In this document: positions 24,944-34,974 of the stretch, one piece after another | Numbering within the stretch: the first letter of the stretch is position 1 | Layout: each line of letters opens with the position of its first letter | Assembly: GCF_002204745.1 (NCBI RefSeq) | Contig: NZ_NIRR01000016.1 | Coordinates: 24,950 to 88,949, forward strand | Direction: 5' to 3' | Length of the DNA: 64,000 nucleotides | Source: Hymenobacter amundsenii | GTDB lineage: Bacteria; Bacteroidota; Bacteroidia; Cytophagales; Hymenobacteraceae | Made by a program: the position numbers and the translations under genes | The notes under the pieces: model-generated | Told to the model about the DNA's origin: nothing | The model's input: only the letters and a program-made list of their open reading frames with translations | Databases searched by the model: none

Positions 24944-25480
24944 ATGGAACAAGCTACGTTTGGCGGCGGCTGCTTCTGGTGCACCGAAGCCGTATTTCAA
25001 CAACTCCAGGGCGTGGAGAAAGTCGTGTCGGGCTACACTGCCGGGCGCATTGCCAACCCTACCTACAAGGAAGTTTGCAGCGGCCTGACGGGCCATAACG
25101 AAGTCATTCAGGTGACCTACGACCCTGCTGTTATCAGCTACGAGGACCTGCTGGAGGTGTTCTGGAAAACCCACGACCCCACCACCCTCAACCGCCAGGG
25201 CAACGACGCGGGCACGCAGTACCGCTCGGGTATTTACACCAACTCCGAAGAGCAGCAGCGCCTGGCCGAAGCCTATAAGCAGCAGCTCACGGCGGCCAAC
25301 GCCTTCGACGGTCCTATCACGACCGAAATCATCCCCCTGCCGACATTCTACCCCGCCGAGGCCTACCACCAGAACTACTACAACCTGAACGGTTCGCAGC
25401 CCTACTGCCAGTTTGTGGTGAAGAGCAAGGTGGATAAGGTAAAAGCGGTGTTCGGCGACAAGCTGAAAAGCGTGGCGTAG
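24944..25480 (+). CDS. msrA: peptide-methionine (S)-S-oxide reductase MsrA
   Basis: 178-aa enzyme reducing methionine-S-sulfoxide in proteins. The active-site motif GGGCFWC (Cys10 nucleophile) is at the N-terminus, with EVFWKTHDPTTLNRQGNDAGTQYRS and FYPAEAYHQNYY downstream, all diagnostic for MsrA. No signal peptide: cytosolic. The frame is open upstream to 24743, but ATG 24944 gives the canonical short N-terminus (MEQATFGGGCFWC). The upstream 200 bp hold a copy of a short repeat (see 24923-24943). The TAG stop is the first part of a 50-bp palindrome. Confidence 0.95.
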   Translation: MEQATFGGGCFWCTEAVFQQLQGVEKVVSGYTAGRIANPTYKEVCSGLTGHNEVIQVTYDPAVISYEDLLEVFWKTHDPTTLNRQGNDAGTQYRSGIYTNSEEQQRLAEAYKQQLTAANAFDGPITTEIIPLPTFYPAEAYHQNYYNLNGSQPYCQFVVKSKVDKVKAVFGDKLKSVA

Positions 25481-25598
25481 CTTCTAGAAGGGAGTACCAA
25501 GAATGAGAGGTGAGCACTCGTGCTGATATCCCGATTTGGGGGCGTCAGCACGAGAGTCTCACCTCTCACTTCTTGGTACTCCCTTCTAGAAGCTACGC
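25475..25598. repeat. ~50-bp-arm palindrome containing both convergent stop codons
   Basis: Arms 25475-25525 and 25544-25598 pair apart from a few differences near the loop. Each outer end reads GCGTAGCTTCTAGAAGG, so the TAG stops of msrA and of the opposite gene are part of the repeat. Probably a two-way terminator. Confidence 0.85.
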
Positions 25599-26393
25599 CT
25601 GTTCGTTCAGATCAATCTGAAAAGGGCCATGGTCGCGGCCCAATGCGTAGAACGTGGCCACTTGGTTTATCAGGGTGCGCGTATAAAGGTCGAGGGCGCG
25701 GGTTTCGATGATCTGGTCGTTCTTCACGATCAGGAAGCTCACCAGCTCGCCCGGATAGGCGCCGTCTTCGCCCACTTCAGGCAGGGCCTCGAAGGGTGAG
25801 TGCGACTTAACCGGAATAAACGTCTGCTTGGGCAGCGTCATCAGGGTTTTATCGCCGAAGGGTACGAAGCCTCTAAGGGGCGAGTAATGATAAAACGGGT
25901 TCCAGACCCAACTGCCATTGAAGATATAGTACTCATCGGTCCCAAGGCGGATGAACTCACGTAACGACACATTGACGGCCACCCGCCAGTTGCTGCGCTC
26001 CTCCAGGTTTTGCTTGATGAGGGCCAGCCGGGTCGGGTCGGGCACATCGGTCAGGCTCTGGGTGAGGCGGGCGTGCACCACCAGCTCGCAGCCGGCGTAC
26101 AGGTTCAGCAACTGCTGCCGCCAGGCGTTCGGGCCGCCCAACTGGTAGGCTTCGGCGCGGGTGAACTCGAAGAAATTGTGGGTGTACGGGCCTGCCAACG
26201 CCACGCCATCGCGGCCGTCGGGCGTGGCCCACTCCACCAAAAAGCAGGGCCGGGTACGGTTATCGACCCAGGGCAGCTCCCGGTTGAAAGCCACGCGGGT
26301 CTGGATGGTTTCGGGGTTGAGGCTTAGCTCCTGGGCCACGTAGTCGCGCACTTCCTCGCGGGCCTGGGCGGCCGATACGACATTCTTGATCAC
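25593..26393 (-). CDS. conserved hypothetical protein
   Basis: 266-aa soluble protein I do not recognise. No signal peptide or membrane helix. Notable segments: an N-terminal helix AQAREEVRDYVAQELSLNPETIQTRVAFNRELPW, WATPDGRDGVALAGPYTHNFFEFTRAEAY, and an aromatic YYIFNGSWVWNPFYHYSPLRGFVPFGDK. Codon use is like the neighbours, so it looks native. Start ATG 26393 sits next to a copy of the ATCTGCAACATCTGC repeat. It converges on msrA across the palindrome; dapD lies upstream on the same strand but 291 bp away. Confidence 0.7.
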   Translation of the reverse strand: MIKNVVSAAQAREEVRDYVAQELSLNPETIQTRVAFNRELPWVDNRTRPCFLVEWATPDGRDGVALAGPYTHNFFEFTRAEAYQLGGPNAWRQQLLNLYAGCELVVHARLTQSLTDVPDPTRLALIKQNLEERSNWRVAVNVSLREFIRLGTDEYYIFNGSWVWNPFYHYSPLRGFVPFGDKTLMTLPKQTFIPVKSHSPFEALPEVGEDGAYPGELVSFLIVKNDQIIETRALDLYTRTLINQVATFYALGRDHGPFQIDLNEQA

Positions 26394-26427
26394 GGATGTT
26401 GCAGATGTTGCAGATAGCGCAGATTCG
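26391..26427 (-). repeat. short dispersed repeat, copy 2
   Basis: Minus-strand ...CTGCGCTATCTGCAACATC..., an internally repeated version of the element before msrA, directly upstream of the 25593-26393 start codon. Confidence 0.6.
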
Positions 26428-26657
26428 TTCTGGCCTTCAGATGAAAAGATGATTGGATGGCGCAGACTGATGTTAGGTCGAGCGGATGATGCGTCACTCT
26501 GTTGGCGCTACCAGAGGCCGAAAGCTCGTCATCAAAACTTCTCAAAGATAAGCGGACAACCAACAAACTGGCTATCTGCTCCTCAACTAGCCACGGTATC
26601 AGACAATTTCAGGTTACCCAATCATCCTTTCAGCTAAAGCCAGCACGAATCCCTTTT

Positions 26658-26687
26658 ATCAGCAACATCTGCAATATCTGTGATTTA
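26658..26687 (+). repeat. short dispersed repeat, copy 3
   Basis: Plus-strand ATCAGCAACATCTGCAATAT... ending across the dapD stop codon (26685-26687). The surrounding 26394-26684 stretch holds no gene that I can support. Confidence 0.55.
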
Positions 26688-27512
26688 GACAGCTACGTTG
26701 TGGTCGCGCAGGGCGTCGTTGAGGCTGGTTTTAAGGTCGGTGCTGGGCTTGCGCTGGCCGATGATGAGGGCGCAAGGCACGTGGTACTCGCCGGCCGGAA
26801 ACTGCTTGGGCAATGAGCCCGGAATAACCACCGAGCGGGCCGGTACGTGGCCGCGGTACTCCTTGGGCTCTGTACCGGTTACATCAATAATGCGGGTGCT
26901 GCCCGTAATGGTCACGCCGGCCCCGATTACGGCCTCCCGGCCCACGAAGCAGCCTTCGACCAGAATGCTGCGCGAGCCCACGAAAGCACCGTCCTCGATA
27001 ATCACCGGCGCGGCCTGCACAGGCTCCAGCACGCCACCAATGCCCACACCACCACTCAGGTGCACGCCGGCCCCGATCTGGGCGCAGGAGCCCACCGTGG
27101 CCCAGGTGTCCACCATCGTACCCTCGCCTACCCAGGCACCGATGTTCACGTAGCTCGGCATCATGATAACGCCTGAAGCCAGGTAAGCGCCGTAGCGGGC
27201 CACGGCCGGCGGCACCACGCGTACGCCCTGGCCCTGGTAGTCGGTTTTGAGGCGCATTTTGTCGCGGAACTCAAAAGGGCCGACTTCGAATGTTTCCATC
27301 TGGCGGATGGGAAAGTAAAGGATAACAGCTTTCTTCACCCAGTCGTTTACCAGCCAGCCGCCTTCGCGGTCGGCGGCGGGTTGGGCCACGCGCAGGCGGC
27401 CCTTGTCGAGCTCCTCGATAACGTGCTCGATGGCCTGGATGGTGGTGGCTTGCTGGAGCAGGCTGCGGTCGTTCCAGGCGGCTTCAATCAGGGGTTGCAG
27501 GTCGGTGGTCAT
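26685..27512 (-). CDS. dapD: 2,3,4,5-tetrahydropyridine-2,6-dicarboxylate N-succinyltransferase
   Basis: 275-aa left-handed beta-helix acyltransferase of the lysine/diaminopimelate pathway: adds succinyl from succinyl-CoA to tetrahydrodipicolinate. Diagnostic: GVRVVPPAVARYGAYLASGVIMMPSYVNIGAWVGEGTMVDTWATVGSCAQIG with hexapeptide repeats, then GGVGIGGVLEP and EDGAFVGSRSILVEGC. Full length for DapD. Product feeds diaminopimelate for peptidoglycan and lysine. A one-mismatch -7 (TACCTTTA, 27555-27562 minus) lies upstream. Confidence 0.96.
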   Translation of the reverse strand: MTTDLQPLIEAAWNDRSLLQQATTIQAIEHVIEELDKGRLRVAQPAADREGGWLVNDWVKKAVILYFPIRQMETFEVGPFEFRDKMRLKTDYQGQGVRVVPPAVARYGAYLASGVIMMPSYVNIGAWVGEGTMVDTWATVGSCAQIGAGVHLSGGVGIGGVLEPVQAAPVIIEDGAFVGSRSILVEGCFVGREAVIGAGVTITGSTRIIDVTGTEPKEYRGHVPARSVVIPGSLPKQFPAGEYHVPCALIIGQRKPSTDLKTSLNDALRDHNVAV

Positions 27513-27699
27513 GCGGCAGGTCGTTTTTTATTGCTAGTTGCTTGATTTTCGGCCTAAAGGTAGCGCATGACCGACGAGGCCGGTAGTGTCCGCATCCAAA
27601 CAAGCCACGGCTAACAAGGTAAAAGCCCAATAACCAGCGCCGAAAAACCGAAAACAAACCGCGAGAAACGAATCAGGAACCGCCATCTTCGCATCCAAT

Positions 27700-28947
27700 A
27701 TGCCGCCCACCACGACCATCCTGCTGGCCTCCGTACTCAAACCGCTCGACGATACCCGGATGCTGGGCAAGTTTGGGCGCACGCTGGCCGGGCGGCCCGG
27801 CATCCAGGTGCACGTAGCCGGACGGACCGCTCCCCTCCCGCCCGATTTGCCCGCCAACCTGCACGTGCACGAACTGCTACGGGGCACAAGGCTGAGCTTT
27901 GACCGGCTCCAAGCGCAGTGGCGCTACTGGCAGTTGCTGCAGCGGCAGCAACCGGCGGTGGTGTTTGTGCACGCCCCAGAGCTACTGCCTGCCACCGTAC
28001 TCTGGCAATTTCGCCACCCGAGGTGCCGCTTCGTGTACGATGTGCGGGAGAATTACGCCCTCAACATTGAAACCCAGGCTGTGTACCCCGCCTGGACCCG
28101 GGGCCTGCTGGCCCACTTGGTGCGCGCCCTCGAAACCCTGGCCGCTAGCCGGGCCGCTGCCGTGGTACTGGCCGAGCGCAGCTATGCCCAGGAGCTGCCC
28201 TTCGCAACTAAAGCAGCCAGCGCGCCCGAAGAACCGCTGGTCTCTGCCCGCCTCGAACACCCCAGCAACACTACTTCCTTCACCCAAAAACCAGAATCCA
28301 AAAACCAAAAACCAACGATTATCCTCGAAAACAAACACCAGCCTTATGACGCCGTGCCGCCTGCCTACCCGCGCCAACTGCCCCCAATTACGGAGCAATT
28401 GCGGCTGGTGTACTCGGGCACTATTTCGGCGCTGAACGGGGTATGGGAGGCCATTCGGTTTACGGAGCACCTGCGCCCTAGCTGGCCAGGGGGCGTGCAA
28501 CTTACCATCATCGGGTTCTGCCAGCAGCCGGAGCTATTGGCGCGGCTACGGGCGGCCGTAGCGGCTTCGCAGGGAGCCATAGTGCTGGTCGGTGGGGCCG
28601 AGCCGGTGCCCCACGCCCGGGTGGTGGCCGAGCTGCGGGCCAGCCATCTGGGCCTACTTCCCTACCGGCCGCACCTGAGCACGGCCCGTTGTGTGCCCAC
28701 CAAGCTATTCGAGTATTTGGCCGAAGCGTTGCCGCTGGTGCTGCCGCCTAATCCGCTCTGGCAACCGCTGGCCGAGGCCGCCGGCGCGGGGCTGGTGTTT
28801 GATTTTCTGCAGGACAACTACCCGCCCGCAACCAGCCTCGTAGCGGCCCTGCAGGCCGCTATTTATTATCCGCAGGGGCCGCCAGCCACCGCTTTCTGGC
28901 ACTCGGAAGCGGAAATACTGCTGCGCTTACTGGATTCTATCAGGTAA
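27700..28947 (+). CDS. GT4-like glycosyltransferase with repeat-derived insert
   Basis: 415-aa glycosyltransferase of GT-B fold. N-terminal half: ILLASVLKPLDDTRMLGKFGRTLA, later FVYDVRENYALN; C-terminal half: LRLVYSGTISALNGVWEAIRF, LTIIGFCQQPELL, LPYRPHLSTARCVPTKLFEYLAEALPLV, the usual nucleotide-sugar site with a Glu in KLFEYL. Acceptor and donor unknown. Between the halves (about residues 190-220) is a low-complexity, AT-richer insert made of repeated CCAAAAACCA units (28280-28320), unlike the rest of the gene. Divergent from dapD. Confidence 0.85.
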   Translation: MPPTTTILLASVLKPLDDTRMLGKFGRTLAGRPGIQVHVAGRTAPLPPDLPANLHVHELLRGTRLSFDRLQAQWRYWQLLQRQQPAVVFVHAPELLPATVLWQFRHPRCRFVYDVRENYALNIETQAVYPAWTRGLLAHLVRALETLAASRAAAVVLAERSYAQELPFATKAASAPEEPLVSARLEHPSNTTSFTQKPESKNQKPTIILENKHQPYDAVPPAYPRQLPPITEQLRLVYSGTISALNGVWEAIRFTEHLRPSWPGGVQLTIIGFCQQPELLARLRAAVAASQGAIVLVGGAEPVPHARVVAELRASHLGLLPYRPHLSTARCVPTKLFEYLAEALPLVLPPNPLWQPLAEAAGAGLVFDFLQDNYPPATSLVAALQAAIYYPQGPPATAFWHSEAEILLRLLDSIR

Positions 28948-29051
28948 CTCCCGACCTTAGCCGCCCGTTTACGGGAACGGGTTCCGTTTTTTTCTACCTT
29001 CGGCCTAGCTCTTTTGGCTTTCTTCCTGGTCTGTCCCGCAAAATCCCCCTG

Positions 29052-30071
29052 ATGAACAACTCTCTCCGCTCTTCCGAAATTGCTGGCGTTGGCCATTACG
29101 TGCCCGAGCGCGTGGTTACGAATGCCGACCTCATCACCCTGATGGACACCACCGACGAGTGGATTCAGGAACGCACCGGTATTAAAGAGCGGCGCTGGTT
29201 TACGGAGGGCACCGACACCACGGCCAATATGGGCGCCAACGCGGCCCGCAAGGCCCTTGAGATGGCCGGCCTGCAGCCCGACGACGTGCAAATGATTGTG
29301 TTTGCCACCCTTTCGCCCGATTATTTCTTCCCCGGCTCGGGCGTGCTGCTCCAGCGCGAACTGGGCATCAAGGCTCCGATTCCGGCCTTCGACGTGCGCA
29401 ATCAGTGCTCGGGCTTCGTGTACGCACTGAGCATGGCCGACCAGTTCATCAAGACCGGCATGTACGACAACGTGCTGGTGGTGGGCTCCGAGATTCACTC
29501 CTCGGGTCTCGATATCAGCACCCGCGGCCGGGCCGTGTCAGTTATTTTTGGTGATGGCGCCGGGGCCGTGGTATTGCGCCCCTGCACCCGCGAAGGCCAC
29601 GGCATCCTCAGCACGCATTTGCACGCCCAAGGCGAGCACGCCGAGGAGCTGATTGTGAAGGAGCCCAGCTCGAACCGCCAAGACCGAACCGCGTTTATCC
29701 AGAACCTGGAAAACGAGGTGGAGCTCTACCCCATCATGAACGGCCAGAACGTGTTCAAGCACGCCGTGGTGCGCTTCCCGCAGGTTATCAAGGAGGCCCT
29801 CGATCAGAACGGCTTCGAGTCGAAAGATATCGATATGCTGATTCCGCACCAGGCCAACCTGCGCATCACCCAGTACGTGCAGCACAAAATGGGCCTGCCC
29901 GACGAGAAGGTATTCAGCAACATCCAGCGCTACGGCAATACCACCGCCGCCTCCGTGCCCATTGCCCTAAGCGAAGCCGTGCAGGAAGGCCGCATTAAGC
30001 GCGGCGACCTGGTCTGCCTGGCCGCCTTCGGCTCCGGCTTCACCTGGGCCTCGGCACTGATTAAGTGGTAG
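29052..30071 (+). CDS. 3-oxoacyl-ACP synthase III family protein
   Basis: 339-aa thiolase-fold condensing enzyme of the FabH type. Catalytic triad in order: Cys119 (RNQCSGFVYAL), His266 (IPHQANLRI) and Asn296 (YGNTTAASVP). The opening GVGHYVPERVVTNADLITLMDTTDEWIQERTGIKERRW is family-typical. It may start fatty-acid synthesis from acetyl-CoA; however, Bacteroidetes carry several FabH paralogues and this longer type may make other acyl products, so I give no symbol. A one-mismatch -7 (TACCTTCG, 28995-29002) lies upstream; a hairpin follows the stop. Confidence 0.9.
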   Translation: MNNSLRSSEIAGVGHYVPERVVTNADLITLMDTTDEWIQERTGIKERRWFTEGTDTTANMGANAARKALEMAGLQPDDVQMIVFATLSPDYFFPGSGVLLQRELGIKAPIPAFDVRNQCSGFVYALSMADQFIKTGMYDNVLVVGSEIHSSGLDISTRGRAVSVIFGDGAGAVVLRPCTREGHGILSTHLHAQGEHAEELIVKEPSSNRQDRTAFIQNLENEVELYPIMNGQNVFKHAVVRFPQVIKEALDQNGFESKDIDMLIPHQANLRITQYVQHKMGLPDEKVFSNIQRYGNTTAASVPIALSEAVQEGRIKRGDLVCLAAFGSGFTWASALIKW

Positions 30072-30092
30072 GTTATTTTAGTTAGAAATGGA

Positions 30093-30155
30093 GGAGTAGG
30101 AACTGGGGTGGCTAGCAGAACAATGTGTTCGGCCAGTTACCCCAATTCCTACTCC
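30093..30155. terminator. imperfect hairpin after the ketoacyl-ACP synthase
   Basis: Arms begin GGAGTAGGAA and pair over about 20 positions with a few mismatches. It probably separates the synthase from the DtxR gene. Confidence 0.6.
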
Positions 30156-30182
30156 TTTGCTTTTAATTCTTAATTCAAGCAA

Positions 30183-30842
30183 ATGCCCAGCTTCACCGAG
30201 GAAAACTACCTGAAGGCCGTTTATAAGCTGTCGGAGGCCCAGCCGGGCACCGAAGTCAGCACCAACAGCGTAGCCGAGGAGTTGCAGACCCGTCCGGCTT
30301 CGGTGACGGATATGCTGCGCCGCCTGGGCGAGAAAGGCCTGCTCCACTACACCCGCTACCGGGGTGTTACGCTCACGACCGAGGGGCGGCGGCTGGCCCT
30401 GCTCACCATCCGCAAGCACCGGCTTTGGGAGGTATTTCTGGTCGAGCATTTTGGCTTCAACTGGGATGAGGTGCACGAGGTGGCCGAGCAGATGGAGCAC
30501 ATCGACTCCGACCTGCTGGTACGCCGCCTCGACGAGTTTCTGGGTTTCCCCCAACTCGACCCCCACGGCGACCCCATTCCGACGGCCGAGGGCATCCTGC
30601 ACCGCCCCCAGCACCGCCTGCTTGCTGACCTGCGCCCCGGCGACCAGGGCCGCGTGGTAGCCGTCAAGAACACCTCCGCCCCCTTCCTGCAATACCTCGA
30701 CAAAGTCGGTGTTAACCTTGGCACCCACATTGAAGTATTGGATAAGATTCTGTTCGACAACTCGCTTGAAATCAGAATAAACAAAGAAAATAAGCAGCTG
30801 ATGTCGGCAGAGGTAAGCCGCAACCTGATGCTGACGGACTGA
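30183..30842 (+). CDS. DtxR/MntR-family metal-dependent regulator
   Basis: 219-aa transcription factor: N-terminal winged helix (SFTEENYLKAVYKLSE... VAEELQTRPASVTDMLRRLGEKGLLHYTRYRGVTLT), a helical dimerisation/metal domain (RKHRLWEVFLVEHFGFNWDEVHEVAEQMEHIDSDLLVRRLDEFLGFP, with the His/Glu/Met-type ligand residues), and a C-terminal FeoA/SH3-like domain from about residue 145. It represses metal-uptake genes when Mn2+ or Fe2+ is bound. No transporter gene is adjacent, so its targets lie outside this neighbourhood. Confidence 0.92.
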   Translation: MPSFTEENYLKAVYKLSEAQPGTEVSTNSVAEELQTRPASVTDMLRRLGEKGLLHYTRYRGVTLTTEGRRLALLTIRKHRLWEVFLVEHFGFNWDEVHEVAEQMEHIDSDLLVRRLDEFLGFPQLDPHGDPIPTAEGILHRPQHRLLADLRPGDQGRVVAVKNTSAPFLQYLDKVGVNLGTHIEVLDKILFDNSLEIRINKENKQLMSAEVSRNLMLTD

Positions 30843-30893
30843 GGCCGGGAGCACCCATTCGGGCGTGGGCAAGCTCCGACTTCCTGGGCGCCG

Positions 30894-30901
30894 TACCTTT
30901 G
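30894..30901 (+). promoter_or_regulatory. -7 element TACCTTTG for mnmE
   Basis: Exact TAnnTTTG. It sits inside the longest frame (ATG-type start at 30865), so it favours GTG 30928 as the start. Confidence 0.65.
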
Positions 30902-30927
30902 CGGCTCAACTAACTTCTCCAGCCGCC

Positions 30928-32319
30928 GTGGCCGCCGACCTGCCTCTCTCCCTCTCCGATACTATCGTCGCCCTTTCCACCCCGCCCGGAGCCGGGGCCA
31001 TTGCGCTGGTGCGCCTCTCTGGCCCCCAGGCCATTGCCCTCACCGACGCAGTATTTGCCGGTAAGCGCCTGGCCGACCAGCCCGGCCACACCCTGCACTA
31101 TGGCACGCTGCGCGATGGCGAACGGGTGCTCGATGAGGTAGTGGTGTCGCTGTTCCGGGGGCCGCACTCCTATACCCGCGAAGACGTGGTAGAAATCAGC
31201 ACCCACGGCTCCGACTACATCGTGCAGGAAGTGCTGGCGCTGTTGTTGCGGCACGGGGCCCGGCTGGCCGAAGCGGGCGAGTTCACCAAGCGGGCCTTTT
31301 TGCACGGCGCCTTCGACCTGGCCCAGGCCGAGGCGGTGGCCGACCTGATTGCCGCCGATTCGGCCCTGAGCCACCAGGTGGCCCTGCGCCAGATGCGGGG
31401 CGGCTTCTCGCGGGAGCTGAAAGAGCTACGCGGCCAGTTGGTGCATTTCGCGGCGTTGCTGGAGCTGGAGCTCGACTTCGGGGAAGAGGACGTGGAGTTT
31501 GCCGACCGCACCGGACTGGTGCGCCTGCTCCAGGAAGTGCAGGCCCTGGTACGCCGCTTGCTGCGTTCCTTCGAGTTGGGCAACGTTATCAAGAACGGTG
31601 TGACCACCGTTATTGCTGGCCGCCCCAACGCCGGCAAAAGCACGCTGCTCAATGCCCTGCTCAACGAAGACCGGGCCATCGTCTCGGACGTGCCCGGCAC
31701 TACACGCGACCTGATTGAGGACGAGGTGAGCATCGAGGGTATCCGCTTCCGGTTCGTTGACACGGCCGGCCTGCGCGACACCACCGACGTGGTGGAGGCC
31801 CTTGGCGTGGAGCGCACCCGTCAACGGGTTCAGCAAGCTGCATTAGTCGTATATCTGTTTGATATGACGACTACTTCACCCGCCGAGCTTCAAGCAGAGA
31901 TTAAAGCATTGCTCCTGCCCGCCGGGGTGAGAGTGCTGGCCGTGGGCAACAAGCTTGATGTAGCTTCCGAGGATGAGTTGGCTGCCTTCAGCAACCGCCC
32001 CGACACCGTGCTGATAGCCGCCTCGCGGGGCGACGGCCTCAATGAACTCCAGCAAGCCTTGCTGGCCCGCGTCCGCGTCGACGGCCTCGAACATACCGGG
32101 GCCAGCACCATCGTCACAAACCTACGCCACGCCCGCAGCCTCGAAGTAGCCAGCCGCCACCTCGATGCCGTGCTGGTGGGCCTGAGCACCGGCGGCGGCA
32201 CCGAACTGCTGGCCGCCGACCTACGCCACGCCCTGAATGCCCTGGGGCAGATAACGGGCGAAATCAGTAACGACGACCTGCTCACCAGCATCTTTACCCA
32301 GTTCTGCATTGGCAAATAG
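30928..32319 (+). CDS. mnmE: tRNA uridine-5-carboxymethylaminomethyl(34) synthesis GTPase MnmE
   Basis: 463-aa GTPase that, with MnmG, modifies the wobble uridine of several tRNAs. Order: N-terminal folate-binding domain (DTIVALSTPPGAGAIALVRLSG), helical domain, G domain with GRPNAGKSTLLNALL, DVPGTTRD, DTAGLRDT and GNKLD, and the C-terminal FCIGK motif whose Cys is essential. Start GTG 30928 gives the usual length and leaves the promoter element upstream. The dispersed GTAGCGCGAAG palindrome follows. Confidence 0.96.
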   Translation: MAADLPLSLSDTIVALSTPPGAGAIALVRLSGPQAIALTDAVFAGKRLADQPGHTLHYGTLRDGERVLDEVVVSLFRGPHSYTREDVVEISTHGSDYIVQEVLALLLRHGARLAEAGEFTKRAFLHGAFDLAQAEAVADLIAADSALSHQVALRQMRGGFSRELKELRGQLVHFAALLELELDFGEEDVEFADRTGLVRLLQEVQALVRRLLRSFELGNVIKNGVTTVIAGRPNAGKSTLLNALLNEDRAIVSDVPGTTRDLIEDEVSIEGIRFRFVDTAGLRDTTDVVEALGVERTRQRVQQAALVVYLFDMTTTSPAELQAEIKALLLPAGVRVLAVGNKLDVASEDELAAFSNRPDTVLIAASRGDGLNELQQALLARVRVDGLEHTGASTIVTNLRHARSLEVASRHLDAVLVGLSTGGGTELLAADLRHALNALGQITGEISNDDLLTSIFTQFCIGK

Positions 32320-32328
32320 CTGTATGGT

Positions 32329-32420
32329 GCCGTAGCGCGAAGCGCCAGCTTCGCGTACCGCAGAACGAACACGCTCAGCAGTCAGCAGCAATACACGAAG
32401 CTGAAACTTCGCGCTACGGC
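32329..32420. repeat. palindromic repeat with GTAGCGCGAAG arms
   Basis: 14-bp perfect arms 32329-32342 and 32407-32420 around a ~64-nt interior holding a second GAAGC/GCTTC pair. Located between convergent mnmE and the aldo/keto reductase. The arm core is shared with 46687-46744. Confidence 0.75.
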
Positions 32421-32426
32421 GCTGAT

Positions 32427-33329
32427 TCAGCGGTGCTGCTCATACAAAGTGGCCGGCACGGCTGCCAATAGCTGCTCCCGGGCCTCGGCCATTAGTGGTG
32501 GACATTCGGCCAGACGCAACGCCTCACTTAGCTGCGCCTCGGTGCGGATGCCGAGCACGGCGGCCGTAACGCCAGGCGTGTCGAGTACAAACCGAACAGC
32601 CACTTCGGCAGGCGTCCGGCCGAGCTCGGCGGCTACGGTGGTTACGGCCGCAGCCACACGGGCCACTTCCGCAGTTGAGTGGCCGAGGTAGTCGCCGGCT
32701 GGTTTACCGGATAGCCGGCCTTGGGCCAAGGCCCCGCGGGCCAGTACGCCCACCCCATTATCCTGCAACAGCTCCAGCACTGCCTCGCGGGGGCGCTGAT
32801 CGAGCAGGCTAAGTTGGAGCATCACGCTGGTTAGCCTGCTCGGGCTGGAAACATACCGGCGGATGACGTTGGGCCGGATGGACGAGATACCGTAGTGACG
32901 GATTTTGCCCTGCTCACGCAGGAGTTCAAAGGCCTCCAGCACCTCATCGTGGTCATCATCGAGAGTACCACCGTGGAGTTGGTATAGGTCGATGTAGTCG
33001 GTTTGCAGGCGGCGCAGGCTGGCTTCGGCGGCTTGCAGGATGTAGGCCTTCGACGGGTTCCAGTCCCAGCCCTGACCATCGGGTCGCCACTGGTTGCCCA
33101 CTTTGGTGGCCAGCACCACCTGGGCTCGGCAGTTGCGGAAAGCGGCGCAGAACAGCGCTTCGTTGCGGCCGTGGTCGTAGAGGTCGGCCGTATCGAAGAG
33201 GGTGATGCCTGCGGCTTGGGCGCGGGCCAGCAGGCGCGGGCTGGCAGCAGCAACCGGGTCGAGCGACATGCCACCGAAGCCCACGCGGCTCACCACCAAA
33301 TCGGTAGTGCCCAAGGGAAGATATTCCAT
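32427..33329 (-). CDS. aldo/keto reductase
   Basis: 300-aa NADPH-dependent TIM-barrel oxidoreductase. Family motifs: LGTTDLVVSRVGFGGMSL, FDTADLYDHGRNEALFCAAF (catalytic Asp and Tyr), VVLATKVGNQW (Lys), DYIDLYQLHGG (His), then YGISS and the NADP-binding VLGIRTEAQLSEAL. Substrate unknown. ATG 33329 (MEYLPLGTTDLVVSRVGFGG) is the family start; the frame is open back to 33473 through a segment with no similarity. Confidence 0.9.
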   Translation of the reverse strand: MEYLPLGTTDLVVSRVGFGGMSLDPVAAASPRLLARAQAAGITLFDTADLYDHGRNEALFCAAFRNCRAQVVLATKVGNQWRPDGQGWDWNPSKAYILQAAEASLRRLQTDYIDLYQLHGGTLDDDHDEVLEAFELLREQGKIRHYGISSIRPNVIRRYVSSPSRLTSVMLQLSLLDQRPREAVLELLQDNGVGVLARGALAQGRLSGKPAGDYLGHSTAEVARVAAAVTTVAAELGRTPAEVAVRFVLDTPGVTAAVLGIRTEAQLSEALRLAECPPLMAEAREQLLAAVPATLYEQHR

Positions 33330-33580
33330 AAGCAGCAAGAAAATGAATTGTTTGGAGAGGTAAATGATAGAAAGAAAGCGGAAATACACAGCTAATTCAC
33401 GCAAAAAAGCCTCCTTCATGCCGTACTTGTCGGCTCGGCGGCGTTTCTTTGTGCATGGCCGGTAGCCAGACAACGGTTCCGGTCGAATTGTACTATAGCT
33501 AGCAAGCTCTCACCGGGTTTCCGGCTTGCCGCTTAATTCTTTAATTTCGCCCTGTACCCCCACTCTTCAACCTACGCTTT

Positions 33581-34873
<1,293 letters not shown>

Positions 34874-34890
34874 CGGCCGCTACCTACTAA

Positions 34891-34941
34891 GTACCCGAAC
34901 ACAAAAAAGCCGCATATGCGGGCTTTTTTGTGTTCGGGTAC
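34891..34941. terminator. bidirectional terminator between gltA and a Spy-like gene
   Basis: About 24-bp stem (34891-34914 with 34917-34941, one bulged G); A tract left, T tract right. Confidence 0.9.
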
Positions 34942-34974
34942 TACTGTAACCATAAGCTGCTAAGTGTTTAATAA

